From contig NZ_CADIKK010000009.1 in assembly GCF_902859915.1 (NCBI RefSeq), positions 155,972-219,971 of the forward strand: a stretch of DNA of 64,000 nt, read 5' to 3'. The notes under the pieces were generated by a model. That model saw nothing but the letters and a program-made list of their open reading frames with translations. It ran no database searches and was not told where the DNA came from. Each line of letters opens with the position of its first letter. Within the stretch, counting starts at the first letter, position 1. The translations under genes were made by a program, and so were the position numbers. This document shows, piece by piece, positions 7,905 through 18,719 of this stretch. Source of the stretch: Paraburkholderia ultramafica (GTDB taxonomy: Bacteria > Pseudomonadota > Gammaproteobacteria > Burkholderiales > Burkholderiaceae).

Positions 7905-10151
7905 TCAGATGTCGAGCGGATCGACTTCGAGATTCCAGCGCAGCACGCCTTTCAGGCCGCGCAACAGCGGTTGCCACGCACGCAACGTCGCCTGCAACGC
8001 GGCGCGCGACGCGCTTTCGATCAGCAACTGCGCGCGATGCGCGTGCATCACCTTGACAATGGTCAGCGGCACGGCGTCGTAGACGGTCACGCGCTCGGCG
8101 GCCGGGATGCCGGTCAGTTCCGCGGCGGCCTGCTGCAGGAAGGCGAGCGCGGCCTCCAGCGTGCGGCCCTCGGCGCGCAGCAACGCCTGATAGACGAACG
8201 GCGGCAGGTGCGCGTCGCGCCGCTCGGCCAGCGTGGAATTGGCGAAGCCGACATAGTCCTGGCGACCCAGCGCGTGATACAGCGCGTGGCGCGGATAACG
8301 CGTTTGCACCAGCACTTCGCCGGGCAAACCGGCGCGGCCCGCCCGGCCGCTCACCTGCATCAGTTGCGCGAAGAGGCGCTCGCTCGCGCGGAAGTCGTGG
8401 GAAAACAGCGCGGTGTCGGCGTTCAGCACGCCAACCAGCGACACGCGCTGGAAGTCGTGGCCCTTCGCGATCATCTGGGTGCCGACAAGAATGTCGACCT
8501 CGCCCGCGTGGACATCGGAGAACAGCGCCTGCGCGCTGCCCTTGCGGCGCGTGCTGTCGGCATCGATACGCAGCACGCGGGCGCCGGGCACCGCGCTCGC
8601 CAGTGATTCTTCGACGCGCTGCGTGCCGCGCCCCATCGGCGCGATATCGACGTTGCCGCACTCCGGACACGAGCGCGGGATGCGTGACTCCCAGCCGCAG
8701 TGGTGGCAGCGCAGCGCGCGCTCCGGCTTGTGCAGGACCACATAGGCGCTGCAGCGCGGACAACCGGCGACCCAGCCGCACGCATCGCAGGCGAGCTGCG
8801 GCGCGTAACCGCGGCGATTCAGGAACACGAGGCTCTGCTCGCCGCGCTCGAGCCGCGCCTTGAGCGCGGCAATCAACGGTCCCGACAAACCTTCAACCGA
8901 AGCCCGCCCGCGCCGGCGCTCTTCTTCCAGATCGATCAGCTTCACGGTCGGCAACACCGCGTCGGCCACCGCCCGGCGCGACAAGGTGAGGCGCCTGTAG
9001 CGCCGCTGGTCGGCCTGCCACCAGCTTTCCAGCGACGGCGTCGCCGAGCCGAGCACGACCGGCAAACCCAGTTGCTTGGCGCGATAGATCGCCAGATCGC
9101 GCGCCGAATAGCGCAAACCTTCCTGCTGCTTGTAGGCCGGATCGTGCTCCTCGTCGACGACGATGATCGCGAGCCTGGGCAACGACGCCAGCACCGCCAG
9201 CCGCGTGCCGAGCACGATGCGGGCGCGGCCGGCGTGCGCGGCGAACCAGTTGCGGGCGCGTTCGCCTTCCGCGAGGCCGCTGTGCAACGTGACGATCGAC
9301 GTGCCGTCCAGCGCGGCGAAGCGCGCACGGAAAGCCGCCTCGAATTGCGGCGTCAGATTGATTTCCGGCACGAGGACGAGCGCCTGCGCACCGGGCTTCG
9401 CGGCCAGAATCTCGGCGAGCGCGCGTAGATACACCTCGGTTTTGCCGCTGCCCGTCACGCCGTGCAGCAGGAACGGCGCAAAACCGTCCGCGTCGCGGAT
9501 CGCTTCGACGGCGGCTGCCTGCTCGTCGGTGAGCGTGGGTAGCAAGGGCGCGGGTGCGTCTGGCGGCGCGGGGGCCGCCAGCACCGCAGCGGCTTCGATG
9601 ATGTCGAGCGCCACCCAACCTTGCGCCTGCCATGCGTCGAGGCTTGCGAGTGCTTTGGGGTGGAGCGCGCGAGCATCGGCGGCAAGCAGGAAATCGGTCG
9701 CGGCCAACGCCTGCGCCAGCTTTCTCAACGCGCTCGCGCGGGCTGGCAACGCGTCGGGCAATGCTGCGCGGCCCCCGGGCGTGAGGCTGTAGCGCTCTTC
9801 CGGTGCGAACAGGCGCGACCAGCGCGAAGCGTCGCGCAAGGCTTGCGGCAGCGCGGGCAGCGCCACTTCGCCGAGACCCCGTTGATAGTAATCCGCGGCG
9901 AAGGCGGTCAGCTTCAGCCATTCCTCCGACACCGGCGGGCAGGCGGTGCAAACGCCGCTCACCGACCGAAGTCGGTCAGCAGGCACGTCACTGTGAGTGG
10001 TCACTTCGCAGACGAGCCCCACCACGTGCCGCTTGCCGAACGGCACGCTGACCAGCACGCCTGGCGCGGCGGGCTCAGGCGTGTCGCAACGGTAGTCGAA
10101 CAGGGTCGGCAGCGGATGATCCAGCGCGACGCGGACGAAGACTTCGCTCAC
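7905..10151 (-). CDS. priA: Primosomal replication restart helicase PriA
   Basis: A 748-residue superfamily 2 helicase that reloads the replisome at stalled forks. The N-terminal 3'-DNA-binding domain (SEVFVRVALDHPLPTLFDY) comes first. Then the Walker A motif GVTGSGKT is at residues 231-238, followed by the DEEH box in IVVDEEHDPAYKQQEG. A zinc-binding insert has eight Cys in four CxxC pairs (CDACGW, CPRC, CHHC, CPEC). The conserved GRAGR motif VI is in QVSGRAGRAGLPGE. The GTG at 10151 is preferred because PriA proteins normally begin at this SEVFVRVAL strand; an earlier in-frame GTG at 10193 would add 14 atypical residues. No strong ribosome-binding site supports either choice. Confidence 0.95.
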   Translation of the reverse strand: MSEVFVRVALDHPLPTLFDYRCDTPEPAAPGVLVSVPFGKRHVVGLVCEVTTHSDVPADRLRSVSGVCTACPPVSEEWLKLTAFAADYYQRGLGEVALPALPQALRDASRWSRLFAPEERYSLTPGGRAALPDALPARASALRKLAQALAATDFLLAADARALHPKALASLDAWQAQGWVALDIIEAAAVLAAPAPPDAPAPLLPTLTDEQAAAVEAIRDADGFAPFLLHGVTGSGKTEVYLRALAEILAAKPGAQALVLVPEINLTPQFEAAFRARFAALDGTSIVTLHSGLAEGERARNWFAAHAGRARIVLGTRLAVLASLPRLAIIVVDEEHDPAYKQQEGLRYSARDLAIYRAKQLGLPVVLGSATPSLESWWQADQRRYRRLTLSRRAVADAVLPTVKLIDLEEERRRGRASVEGLSGPLIAALKARLERGEQSLVFLNRRGYAPQLACDACGWVAGCPRCSAYVVLHKPERALRCHHCGWESRIPRSCPECGNVDIAPMGRGTQRVEESLASAVPGARVLRIDADSTRRKGSAQALFSDVHAGEVDILVGTQMIAKGHDFQRVSLVGVLNADTALFSHDFRASERLFAQLMQVSGRAGRAGLPGEVLVQTRYPRHALYHALGRQDYVGFANSTLAERRDAHLPPFVYQALLRAEGRTLEAALAFLQQAAAELTGIPAAERVTVYDAVPLTIVKVMHAHRAQLLIESASRAALQATLRAWQPLLRGLKGVLRWNLEVDPLDI

Positions 10152-10615
10152 GCGACAGCGGGGAGTGGGAGAACTGGCGCGACATGAGCCCACATCGTGG
10201 CGCGCATCGAGTAGGCAGTGAACCGCTCGAAGTTAAAGTAAAACTTCAATTTCAGCGCTAAGTTTTGGATTCGACTGAACAATTGCATTCGGTCCGCTGG
10301 CCTGTGGATAACTTTGTTGAGAACTTCGTCCGGAAGGGCTGCGAACCGCGCCGCTGCTGCCTTCTGTGGGATTCCGCACATTTTGTTGTGAACCCGTCAA
10401 ACCCTTGCCAGACAAGGCTTGGATCAAATGCGCCCGCACTGTGCAAGGGCCAGGGTGCGACGAACGCTTCTACCGCGCCGCAGCGTGACGAATGTGCATA
10501 AGTCAAGTCTTGACAATCACAAGACCGCCATCTGACGGCCCGTGGACTGCAATTTCCCCCTTAGGCCGAGAGCCCACTTCGTTGCGTCGCAGCAAAAATG
10601 GTAACGATTACGGCT
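10152..10615. other. Gene-free interval between priA and hemE
   Basis: About 460 bases without a convincing gene. It must hold the priA promoter, read leftward. Visible structure includes an exact match to the DnaA-box consensus TTATCCACA on the minus strand (10303-10311) and a 13-base odd palindrome GTCAAGTCTTGAC at 10502-10514. I see no intrinsic terminator for hemE with a clear T tract. Confidence 0.6.
10303..10311 (-). promoter_or_regulatory. DnaA-box consensus match upstream of priA
   Basis: The sequence TTATCCACA reads on the minus strand and matches the E. coli-type DnaA box exactly. It lies about 150 bases upstream of the chosen priA start. One 9-mer can occur by chance, so binding is only a possibility. 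Confidence 0.35.
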
Positions 10616-11716
10616 TCACGCCGGTGCATGAGCGCCGCTGCGAATCGCGCGGCTATGTCGATGCACTTCGTCGACGAGTTCGGCGACGTTTTCCGGCGGC
10701 GTGAATTGCGAAATGCCGTGCCCGAGATTGAACACGTGTCCCGGATGATTGCCGAAGCTGTCGAGCACCGCGCGCGCTTCCATGCGAATCGACGCCGGCG
10801 GCGCAAACAGCACCGACGGATCGATATTGCCTTGCAGCGCGACCTTGCCGCCCACGCGCTCGCGGGCCTTGCTCAGGTTCACGGTCCAGTCGAGGCCGAC
10901 CGCATCCACGCCGATGTCGGCGATTTCGTCGAGCCACAGACCGCCGCCCTTCGTGAACGTGATCACCGGCACTTTCTCGCCGTCGTGATCGCGCTTCAAC
11001 TGGCTCACCACCTGCTGAATGTAGTGCAGCGAAAAGCGTTGATAGACGCCGTCCGCCAGCGCCCCACCCCATGTGTCGAAAATCATCACGGCTTGCGCGC
11101 CGGCTTCGATCTGCGCGTTCAGGTAGGCCGCAACCGAGCGTGCATTGACGTCGAGGATGCGGTGCATCAGATCCGGACGCGCATAGAGCATCGACTTGAC
11201 GGTGCGGAAGTCCGCCGAGCCGCCGCCTTCGACCATGTAGCACGCCAAGGTCCACGGGCTGCCCGAAAAGCCGATCAGCGGCACGCGTTGACGGCCTTGC
11301 GCATCCGTGAGCGCGGTGCGAATTTCGCGCACCGCGTCGGTCACGTAGCGCAGCGTGGCGTCGATGTCCGGCACCGCAAGGCGCGCGACGTCGTCTTCCG
11401 TGCGCACCGGGCGGCAGAATTTCGGCCCCTCTCCGGTGACGAATTCGAGCCCGAGGCCCATCGCGTCGGGCACGGTCAGGATGTCGGAGAACAGGATCGC
11501 GGCGTCGAGCGGATAGCGCTCGAGCGGCTGCAGCGTGACCTCAGCCGCGAACGCCGGGTTCTGGGCGAGGCCGAGGAAACTGCCCGCGCGCCCCCGCGTG
11601 GCGTTGTATTCCGGCAGGTAGCGGCCAGCCTGCCGCATCAGCCAGATCGGCGTGTAGTCAGTCGGCTGGCGCAGCAGGGCGCGCAGGAAAGTGTCGTTCA
11701 GGAGTTTATGGGCCAC
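10616..11716 (-). CDS. hemE: Uroporphyrinogen decarboxylase HemE
   Basis: A 366-residue cytosolic enzyme of heme synthesis that converts uroporphyrinogen III to coproporphyrinogen III by removing four carboxyl groups. The N-terminal signature [15 protein letters not shown], the [13 protein letters not shown] loop and [19 protein letters not shown] are characteristic. The C-terminus ends in the usual [19 protein letters not shown] segment. The GTG start at 11716 gives the family N-terminus ([24 protein letters not shown]); a TTG at 11737 would add seven atypical residues. The gene stands alone, upstream of priA in the same direction with a gap of more than 450 bases. Confidence 0.97.
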   Translation of the reverse strand: MAHKLLNDTFLRALLRQPTDYTPIWLMRQAGRYLPEYNATRGRAGSFLGLAQNPAFAAEVTLQPLERYPLDAAILFSDILTVPDAMGLGLEFVTGEGPKFCRPVRTEDDVARLAVPDIDATLRYVTDAVREIRTALTDAQGRQRVPLIGFSGSPWTLACYMVEGGGSADFRTVKSMLYARPDLMHRILDVNARSVAAYLNAQIEAGAQAVMIFDTWGGALADGVYQRFSLHYIQQVVSQLKRDHDGEKVPVITFTKGGGLWLDEIADIGVDAVGLDWTVNLSKARERVGGKVALQGNIDPSVLFAPPASIRMEARAVLDSFGNHPGHVFNLGHGISQFTPPENVAELVDEVHRHSRAIRSGAHAPA

Positions 11717-11937
11717 GTTGCGTACGACTGAGGGCAAAGGGGCATTTTACCGGACCCAGCTCACCCCATCGCGCCCGATGCGGTCAATAACTGTTACGCG
11801 AACCGCTTGCCGACGGTTTTTCAGCTGCCGGCTGCGGCGCGGCGACCCGGCTGAATGGCCGATGTTCAAGCTGGCTCTGGCGGGCTACTATCGGACGGTC
11901 TTACCAGACAATTACATACAAACAACAAGGAGACTCG

Positions 11938-12741
11938 ATGAACAAGGCAGCACTCGCAATCCTCGGCACGCTCGCCGGTGTCTTGATGCACGCAGGCGTG
12001 GCCGGGGCGCAGACCACCGCCGCCGCGCCTTCCCGGCTCGACGACATTCTCAGCCGCGGCACGCTGCGCGCCTGCACGACCGGCGACTACAAACCGTATT
12101 CGTTCTACAAGGGCGACGGCCAGCCGGACGGCCAGTTCGAAGGCATCGATATCGACATGACGGAGTCGCTCGCCAAATCGCTTGGCGTGAAGGCTGAGTT
12201 CGTCAAGACGTCGTGGCCGAACCTGATGAACGACTTCGTCGCGAAATGCGATATCGGCATGGGCGGGGTGTCGCCGACGCTCGAGCGGCAAAAGCGCGCG
12301 TTCTTCACGCAGGCTTATATGATCGACGGCAAAACGCCGATCGTTCGATGCGACGACGTCAGCAAATATCAAACCGTCGCGCAGATCGACCAACCTGCGA
12401 CGCGGGTGATCGTCAATCCGGGCGGCACCAACGAGCGGTTCGCGAAGCAGTACTTCCCGCATGCAGCCCTGACTGTGTATCCGGACAACGTGACGATCTT
12501 CAAACAGATCCTCACCGGGAAGGCGGACGTGATGGTGACGGACGCGTCGGAAACCTTGTTGCAGCAGAAGCTGAATCCGGGTCTTTGCTCCGTGCATCCG
12601 GACAAGCCGTTCCAGTATGGCGAGAAGGCCTGGCTGCTGCCGCGCGGCGATGTGGCGTTCCAGCAGTATGTCGACCAGTGGTTGCACCTTGCGCGTGCAA
12701 CCGGGGAATATCAGGCCATCTCGGATAAATGGCTGAAATAA
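11938..12741 (+). CDS. Periplasmic PheC-like protein (cyclohexadienyl dehydratase or amino acid-binding family)
   Basis: A 267-residue exported protein of the type 2 solute-binding fold. A signal peptide (MNKAALAILGTLAGVLMHAGVAGAQ) ends near residue 25. The mature part reads ILSRGTLRACTTGDYKPYSFYKGDG and FEGIDIDMTESLAKSLG, as in amino-acid-binding proteins. The motif VNPGGTNERFAKQYFP is characteristic of PheC, the periplasmic cyclohexadienyl/arogenate dehydratase of Pseudomonas, so this is probably a dehydratase that makes phenylpyruvate or phenylalanine precursors in the periplasm. A transport role cannot be excluded, but no permease gene is adjacent. AAGGAG precedes the ATG at good spacing. 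It is a monocistronic gene with a long inverted repeat just downstream. Confidence 0.8.
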   Translation: MNKAALAILGTLAGVLMHAGVAGAQTTAAAPSRLDDILSRGTLRACTTGDYKPYSFYKGDGQPDGQFEGIDIDMTESLAKSLGVKAEFVKTSWPNLMNDFVAKCDIGMGGVSPTLERQKRAFFTQAYMIDGKTPIVRCDDVSKYQTVAQIDQPATRVIVNPGGTNERFAKQYFPHAALTVYPDNVTIFKQILTGKADVMVTDASETLLQQKLNPGLCSVHPDKPFQYGEKAWLLPRGDVAFQQYVDQWLHLARATGEYQAISDKWLK

Positions 12742-12754
12742 GGCTACCGCGCCC

Positions 12755-12793
12755 GGCCGCCTGTGCAGGTTTTATCGGCAAACGCAGGCGGCC
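12755..12793. repeat. Inverted repeat 13 bp downstream of the pheC-like gene
   Basis: A 9-bp perfect stem, GGCCGCCTG (12755-12763) with CAGGCGGCC (12785-12793), closes a 21-nt loop. There is no T tract, so it is not a classical intrinsic terminator but may stabilise or help end the transcript of the pheC-like gene. Confidence 0.5.
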
Positions 12794-13229
12794 CGCAAAT
12801 GCCAATAGGTTCTCATCGCAGCCGCAATCATGTAACCGGGCCCCCTGGTTTTAGGCAACGGCTAAACACTACCGCAGAATTTAGACGTCGCGAATCGGCC
12901 CCATTTGCTCGCCATTCACATCGGCAGTAAGTTTGCAAAGCAGCACGCCAACCGCGCTTCGGGAAACGAAATCAGTTGCGTCGGAAAAACTCCTGTAACA
13001 CCGGGATTTCTCCCTCGGAACGGTGCGCTTGCAACTATTTCATGCGGAATCGACTGAACGGATAAGCCGCGCTATGCGTCACGAATAGCATCAATCATGC
13101 GTATGAAATTGCGAGCCAGTCATAGGTAAAAATTACGTCTAAAACATTAAGAATTGGCAATAAATCCCGCAGCGCCTTATCTGGCGGGCGTTACAACCTG
13201 AAACACTTTGTTACCGCGCTAGTAGGTTA
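12794..13229. other. Gene-free interval
   Basis: About 440 bases without a credible ORF. The last 150 bases are noticeably more AT-rich than the surrounding genes (for example around 13120-13170) and may contain promoter sequence for the putative RNA that follows. I cannot assign clean -35 and -10 boxes. Confidence 0.4.
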
Positions 13230-13457
13230 ATTCGCCCACAATGCCCTCAACGGTTTCAACACGGATGTGGCTGGGTGCGTGGTGTGAGCGGATACGATGC
13301 ACTTGCCGGTCGGCTTAGGCCGAAGCCCTGTGAAGGGGCATCCCTGCTGGGGCCGTAGTCGGCGCAGGGTCGTCGTCTCAGTCGGTTCCAACTTTGGTCT
13401 CCTCGCGCTAACCCCGTAGCGTGTGGTTTTTAGCGGGCTCCAGGCCCGCTTTTTTTT
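13230..13457 (+). ncRNA. Candidate structured small RNA ending in an intrinsic terminator
   Basis: No protein gene fits this plus-strand stretch, yet it ends in a strong terminator that no annotated gene needs. Several stems lie in order: TCGGC/GCCGA, CCCT/AGGG with a GTGA loop, CCCTGC/GCAGGG and CGCTA/TAGCG. CCACA near 13236 could pair with TGTGG near 13422 to close the whole molecule. The 5' end is my estimate. I do not recognise it as 6S, tmRNA, RNase P, SRP RNA or a named riboswitch. It is convergent with the acyl-CoA ligase gene. Confidence 0.45.
13432..13457 (+). terminator. Intrinsic terminator of the putative RNA
   Basis: The 7-bp stem AGCGGGC (13432-13438) with GCCCGCT (13444-13450) and a TCCAG loop is followed by a run of eight T on the plus strand. 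The minus-strand side lacks T, so it acts on rightward transcription. The nearest plus-strand gene ends 690 bases upstream. Confidence 0.85.
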
Positions 13458-13605
13458 CGTCCGGCCAAACGTTTGCGCGGTGCGGCGTCGCATCGTTGGC
13501 GTAAATTCGCGGAACGTTGGCGGATTGCCCGGCAAATGGTTTTGCCTTTCCCCGTGCCGCGCCGGCTTTGCCGTTGATCATTGCCAGCGCGGTCCCGCAA
13601 CGGCG

Positions 13606-15336
13606 TCACGCCGTCTTGTCTTCCCGCAGCTTCAATTCGCTAATCATCTGCTCGCGCATGATGAATTTCTGCACTTTGCCGGTCACTGTCATCGGCAGTT
13701 CGTCGACGAAACGGATGTACTTGGGCACTTTGTAGTGCGCGATCTGGCCTTGGCAGAATTGCTGGATCTCTTCGGCTGTCGCCTGCTCGCCGGGACGCAG
13801 CACGACCCACGCGCAGACTTCCTCGCCGTACTTCGCGTCGGGCACGCCGAACACCTGCACGCTCTGGATCTTCGGGTGGCGAAACAGAAACTCCTCGATC
13901 TCGCGCGGATAGATGTTTTCCCCCCCGCGAATCAGCATGTCCTTTAGCCGGCCGACGATATTGCAATAGCCTTCGGCATCGAGCGTCGCCAGATCGCCGG
14001 TGTGCATCCAGCCGTCGACGATGCTTTCGCGCGTCTTCGCCTCGTCGCCCCAATAGCCCTGCATCACCGAGTAGCCTCGCGTGCATAGCTCGCCGGTCTC
14101 GCCCACCGCCACGATCTCGCCGAGCGGGTCGACGAGCTTGACCTCCAGATGTGGCTGGATACGGCCCACCGTCGTGGTGCGCTTGTCGAGCGGGTCGGCC
14201 GTCGAACTCTGGAACGACACCGGGCTGGTTTCCGTCATGCCGTACGCAATCGTGATCTCGCCCAGGTGCATGTTCGAGACGACCTTCTTCATCGTCTCGA
14301 TCGGGCACGGCGAGCCCGCCATGATGCCAGTGCGTAGGCGCGAGAAGTCGTAATTGGCGAAGTCCGGATGATCGAGTTCGGCGATGAACATGGTCGGCAC
14401 GCCATGCAGCGCGGTGCACTTTTCTTCGGCAACCGCAGCCAGAGTCGCGGCCGGGTCGAAACCCTCGCCCGGAAACACCATGTTCGCGCCAACCGACACG
14501 CACGCCAGCACCGACAGCACCATGCCAAAACAGTGGTACAGCGGGACCGGGATACATAAGCCATCCTGTTCGGTCAGCCGCATCGCCATCGCGATGTAGC
14601 GCGCGTTGTTCACCACATTGCTATGGGTCAGCGTCGCGCCTTTAGGATTGCCGGTCGTGCCGCTGGTGAACTGGATATTGATCGGCTCGTGGCACGACAG
14701 CGCAGCACCGATGGCGTCGAGCTTCGTCACATCGAGCGTCGAGCGCCCTCGCTCGATCAGGTCTGAGAAGCTCATCATGCCGGCCGTTTCGGTGTCGCAC
14801 ATGCGGATCACATAGCGCAACTCCGGCAACCTTGCTGCATGAAGCTCGCCTGGCGCTTGCGTAGCCAGCTCGGGAGCGAGTTCCTGCAGCATCTCGAGGT
14901 ACATCGAGGTCTTGAACCGCTCGGCGGTGATGATCGCCTTGCAGCCGACCTTGTTCAACGCGTATTCGAGCTCCGCGAGCCGATAAGCCGGATTGATGTT
15001 GACCAGCACGGCGCCAATCCGCGCGGTCGCGAACTGGGTGAGCAACCACTCCACCCGATTCGGCGACCAGATGCCGACGCGGTCGCCCTGCGCGATACCG
15101 AGTGTGAGGAGCCCGGCCGCCAGCACATCCACCTCGTCCGCAAACTCCTTCCACGTCCAGCGAATGCGCTGCTCGCGAAACACCACGGCCGGGCGATCGG
15201 CAAAACGCTCCGCGGTATCGCGCAGAAACTGGCCGATTGTCGCTTCGCTCAACGGGATTTCGGTCGACCCGCGCACATACGACAGACCGTCTTTGGGTTC
15301 GATGAGTGCACCTTCGCCTGACATTTGCGTTGCCAT
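13606..15336 (-). CDS. AMP-binding acyl-CoA synthetase (ACSF2-like)
   Basis: A 576-residue ligase that activates a fatty acid with ATP to give acyl-AMP and then acyl-CoA. The P-loop-like motif [18 protein letters not shown], the [11 protein letters not shown] motif, GWMHTGDLA and the hinge [23 protein letters not shown] are all present. The C-terminal catalytic lysine region [10 protein letters not shown] follows. The order PVSFQSS...[14 protein letters not shown] resembles the ACSF2/medium-chain branch rather than E. coli FadD. The start at 15336 has GGAGACAACACC upstream; longer in-frame starts add an Arg-rich extension. No catabolic partner gene is adjacent, so the chain-length preference is unknown. 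Confidence 0.9.
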   Translation of the reverse strand: MATQMSGEGALIEPKDGLSYVRGSTEIPLSEATIGQFLRDTAERFADRPAVVFREQRIRWTWKEFADEVDVLAAGLLTLGIAQGDRVGIWSPNRVEWLLTQFATARIGAVLVNINPAYRLAELEYALNKVGCKAIITAERFKTSMYLEMLQELAPELATQAPGELHAARLPELRYVIRMCDTETAGMMSFSDLIERGRSTLDVTKLDAIGAALSCHEPINIQFTSGTTGNPKGATLTHSNVVNNARYIAMAMRLTEQDGLCIPVPLYHCFGMVLSVLACVSVGANMVFPGEGFDPAATLAAVAEEKCTALHGVPTMFIAELDHPDFANYDFSRLRTGIMAGSPCPIETMKKVVSNMHLGEITIAYGMTETSPVSFQSSTADPLDKRTTTVGRIQPHLEVKLVDPLGEIVAVGETGELCTRGYSVMQGYWGDEAKTRESIVDGWMHTGDLATLDAEGYCNIVGRLKDMLIRGGENIYPREIEEFLFRHPKIQSVQVFGVPDAKYGEEVCAWVVLRPGEQATAEEIQQFCQGQIAHYKVPKYIRFVDELPMTVTGKVQKFIMREQMISELKLREDKTA

Positions 15337-15521
15337 GGTGTTGTCTCCGTGAGCGGAAGCTCGCCCGATTGAAATGAATTTGAAATCGATTGTGCCACCG
15401 GCGTGTGTCCATACGGCATCAAGTCTTACCCGCAGCTCATCGCGCGGACCGCGGCGGCTGGCCGTCAATCGATTTGATCACGTGATTTTGCTTACCTTTC
15501 CGTAAACGTCAACTGGTGGTC

Positions 15522-15551
15522 AAAAAAAAGCAGCCGCGAAGGCTGCTTTTT
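15522..15551 (-). terminator. Intrinsic terminator of the atp operon
   Basis: The stem AGCAGCC (15529-15535) with GGCTGCT (15541-15547) closes a five-base loop and is followed on the minus strand by eight T. It lies 17 bases beyond the atpC stop. A shorter T run on the other side may let it act in both directions. Confidence 0.9.
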
Positions 15552-15567
15552 CTCTGATACAAATTGC

Positions 15568-15993
15568 TTACTTCTGACCGCGCAGCTTGCGCAGACGCTG
15601 AATCGCAGCGAGCTGAGCCGTCGCATACGCCAGTTCCGCTTGCGCGGTTGCGTATTCGAGGTTCGAGCCCGTGTTTTGCAGCGCTTCCTCCGCACGCTTG
15701 CGTGCAGCTTCAGCCTTGGCTTCGTCGAGATCCTTGCCGCGAATCGCGGTGTCGGCGAGAACCGTCACAGCGCCCGGCTGGATTTCGAGGATGCCGCCGG
15801 CGACGAACACAAACTCTTCTTCGCCGTTTTCAGCTTCGATGCGCACCGCACCCGGACGAATCCGCGTGATGAGCGGCGTGTGGCCCGGCAGAATGCCGAG
15901 TTCACCCGCTTCGCCCGGCAGCGCGACGAACTTCGCCTGGCCCGAGAAGATCTGCTCTTCCGCGCTGACGACGTCTACTTTAATGGTTGCCAT
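15568..15993 (-). CDS. atpC: ATP synthase F1 epsilon subunit
   Basis: A 141-residue subunit of the central stalk, coupling rotation to catalysis and able to inhibit ATP hydrolysis. It has the usual N-terminal beta-sandwich ([43 protein letters not shown]) and a C-terminal two-helix domain rich in Ala, Glu and Arg. The ATG at 15993 was chosen over upstream in-frame codons because it begins the conserved strand. It is the last gene of the operon. The leader 18 nt upstream carries a hairpin that is duplicated in front of atpG. Confidence 0.97.
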   Translation of the reverse strand: MATIKVDVVSAEEQIFSGQAKFVALPGEAGELGILPGHTPLITRIRPGAVRIEAENGEEEFVFVAGGILEIQPGAVTVLADTAIRGKDLDEAKAEAARKRAEEALQNTGSNLEYATAQAELAYATAQLAAIQRLRKLRGQK

Positions 15994-16010
15994 AAGTGTC
16001 GACTCCTGTC

Positions 16011-16044
16011 GACGAGAGGTAGCGCTTTTGCGCTTGCTCTCGTC
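16011..16044 (-). repeat. Hairpin leader upstream of atpC (copy 2 of atp leader repeat)
   Basis: Stem 16011-16018 with 16037-16044 (8 bp), a 2x2 internal loop, and an inner 5-bp stem around a four-base loop. On the minus strand it is preceded by TTGCATGGGAC and followed after 18 nt by the atpC start. The same arrangement, with related sequence, occurs before atpG at 18598-18640. Confidence 0.75.
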
Positions 16045-16074
16045 CCATGCAAGGCTGGGTTGAGCGTAGTAAGA

Positions 16075-16164
16075 GGCGCCGGATTTGCGATTGGATGCCG
16101 CAAAAGCATCCAACTTTACGATCGGATGCTGCAAAAGCGTCCGATAAGCGCGGACTCCGGCGCC
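16075..16164 (-). repeat. Cloverleaf-like structured spacer between atpD and atpC
   Basis: A 9-bp stem (GGCGCCGGA at 16075-16083 with TCCGGCGCC at 16156-16164) encloses two adjacent hairpins. The first pairs 16091-16098 with 16106-16113 (8 bp). The second pairs 16121-16129 with 16137-16145 (9 bp, one G-T pair). Both carry almost the same seven-base loop, CGCAAAA and TGCAAAA. It lies 22 bases after the atpD stop. Confidence 0.75.
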
Positions 16165-16185
16165 CCGCTTCGTTACACCCGACCT

Positions 16186-17598
<1,413 letters not shown>

Positions 17599-17695
17599 TC
17601 AATTCTTCACTCGCGCAAAGGCGCAGTTTCGTTGGGTCCGCCTGGACGGGTGCGCCTCACAGGCACACACGAAACGGCTTGCCTGACCGTCAGGG

Positions 17696-18580
17696 TCAGA
17701 CTGCCGCGGCCCCACCGACGATTTCCGACAGTTCTTTCGTGATCGCGGCCTGACGGCTCTTGTTGTACACGAGCTGCAGTTCGTTGATGACCGTCTTCGC
17801 GTTGTCCGAAGCGGCCTTCATCGCGACCATCCGGGCCGACTGCTCCGATGCCATGTTTTCCGCGACGGCCTGATAGACCAGCGCTTCGACATAACGCACC
17901 AGCAGTTCGTCCACCACTGCCTGCGCATCCGGCTCGTAGATGTAGTCCCACTGCGTGCTCGGCGTCGTGCCGTCATCTTCCGTGTGCTCGAACTGTTCTG
18001 CCGACAGCGGCAGCAGTTGCTCGATCACCGGCTCCTGCTTCATCGTGTTGACGAAGCGCGTGTACGCAAGGTACACCGCCGAAACCTTGCCTTCCGAGTA
18101 CAGGTCGAGCTGCACTTTCACCGCGCCGATCAGCTTTTCCAGATGCGGCGTATCGCCCAGCTGCACGACGTTCGACACCACCTTGGCGCGCAAACGGTTC
18201 AGGAAACCCAGACCCTTGCTGCCGATCGCCGTTGCTTCGATCGTCTTGCCCTGGCCTTCCAGTTCCTTGAACTTCTGCAGCGACGCACGCAGCACGTTGG
18301 TGTTCATCCCGCCGCACAGACCCTTGTCGGTCGTGACCAGGACGATGCCCGCCGCCTTCGCGCCTTCGTTCGACACCATGAACGGGTGACGATACTCCGG
18401 GTTCGCACGGCTCATGTGTGCAGCGATATCGCGGACCTTGTCGGCATACGGGCGAGCAGCGCGCATGCGCTCCTGAGCGCGGCGCATCTTCGATGCGGCC
18501 ACCATCTCCATCGCTTTCGTGATCTTGCGCGTGTTTTGCACGCTCTTGATCTTGCCGCGAATTTCCTTCATTCCAGCCAT
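17696..18580 (-). CDS. atpG: ATP synthase F1 gamma subunit
   Basis: A 294-residue central-stalk subunit with the long N-terminal helix [39 protein letters not shown] and the matching C-terminal helix ending in [18 protein letters not shown]. The [12 protein letters not shown] motif of the Rossmann-like body is present. Start 18580 is preferred over an upstream extension to 18637 because it begins the conserved helix and has GGAGCAAGCA before it. Its leader contains a hairpin that matches the one upstream of atpC in position and sequence. Confidence 0.97.
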   Translation of the reverse strand: MAGMKEIRGKIKSVQNTRKITKAMEMVAASKMRRAQERMRAARPYADKVRDIAAHMSRANPEYRHPFMVSNEGAKAAGIVLVTTDKGLCGGMNTNVLRASLQKFKELEGQGKTIEATAIGSKGLGFLNRLRAKVVSNVVQLGDTPHLEKLIGAVKVQLDLYSEGKVSAVYLAYTRFVNTMKQEPVIEQLLPLSAEQFEHTEDDGTTPSTQWDYIYEPDAQAVVDELLVRYVEALVYQAVAENMASEQSARMVAMKAASDNAKTVINELQLVYNKSRQAAITKELSEIVGGAAAV

Positions 18581-18597
18581 TGCTTGCTCCTTGTCGG

Positions 18598-18640
18598 CCC
18601 GAGTTAGCGCTTCAGCGCTTACTCGGGTCCCATGCAAAGC
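18598..18640 (-). repeat. Hairpin leader upstream of atpG (copy 1 of atp leader repeat)
   Basis: The arms CCCGAGT (18598-18604) and ACTCGGG (18621-18627) continue, after one mismatch, into paired AGCGC cores. On the minus strand the hairpin is preceded by TTGCATGGGAC and ends 18 nt before the atpG start. The equivalent before atpC has the same geometry. Confidence 0.75.
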
Positions 18641-18719
18641 GATCGAAGCAGCGCGGGGGCATTCACATGCGGCCCGCGCCGCTTCAAGGTCCGTTTATGC
18701 CTTGCGGATCACTCGCAGA

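Noticed and set aside
13230..13457. 6S RNA, tmRNA, SRP RNA or RNase P for the putative RNA
   Set aside because: None of the short signature sequences that I know for these families appear, so I left it unnamed.
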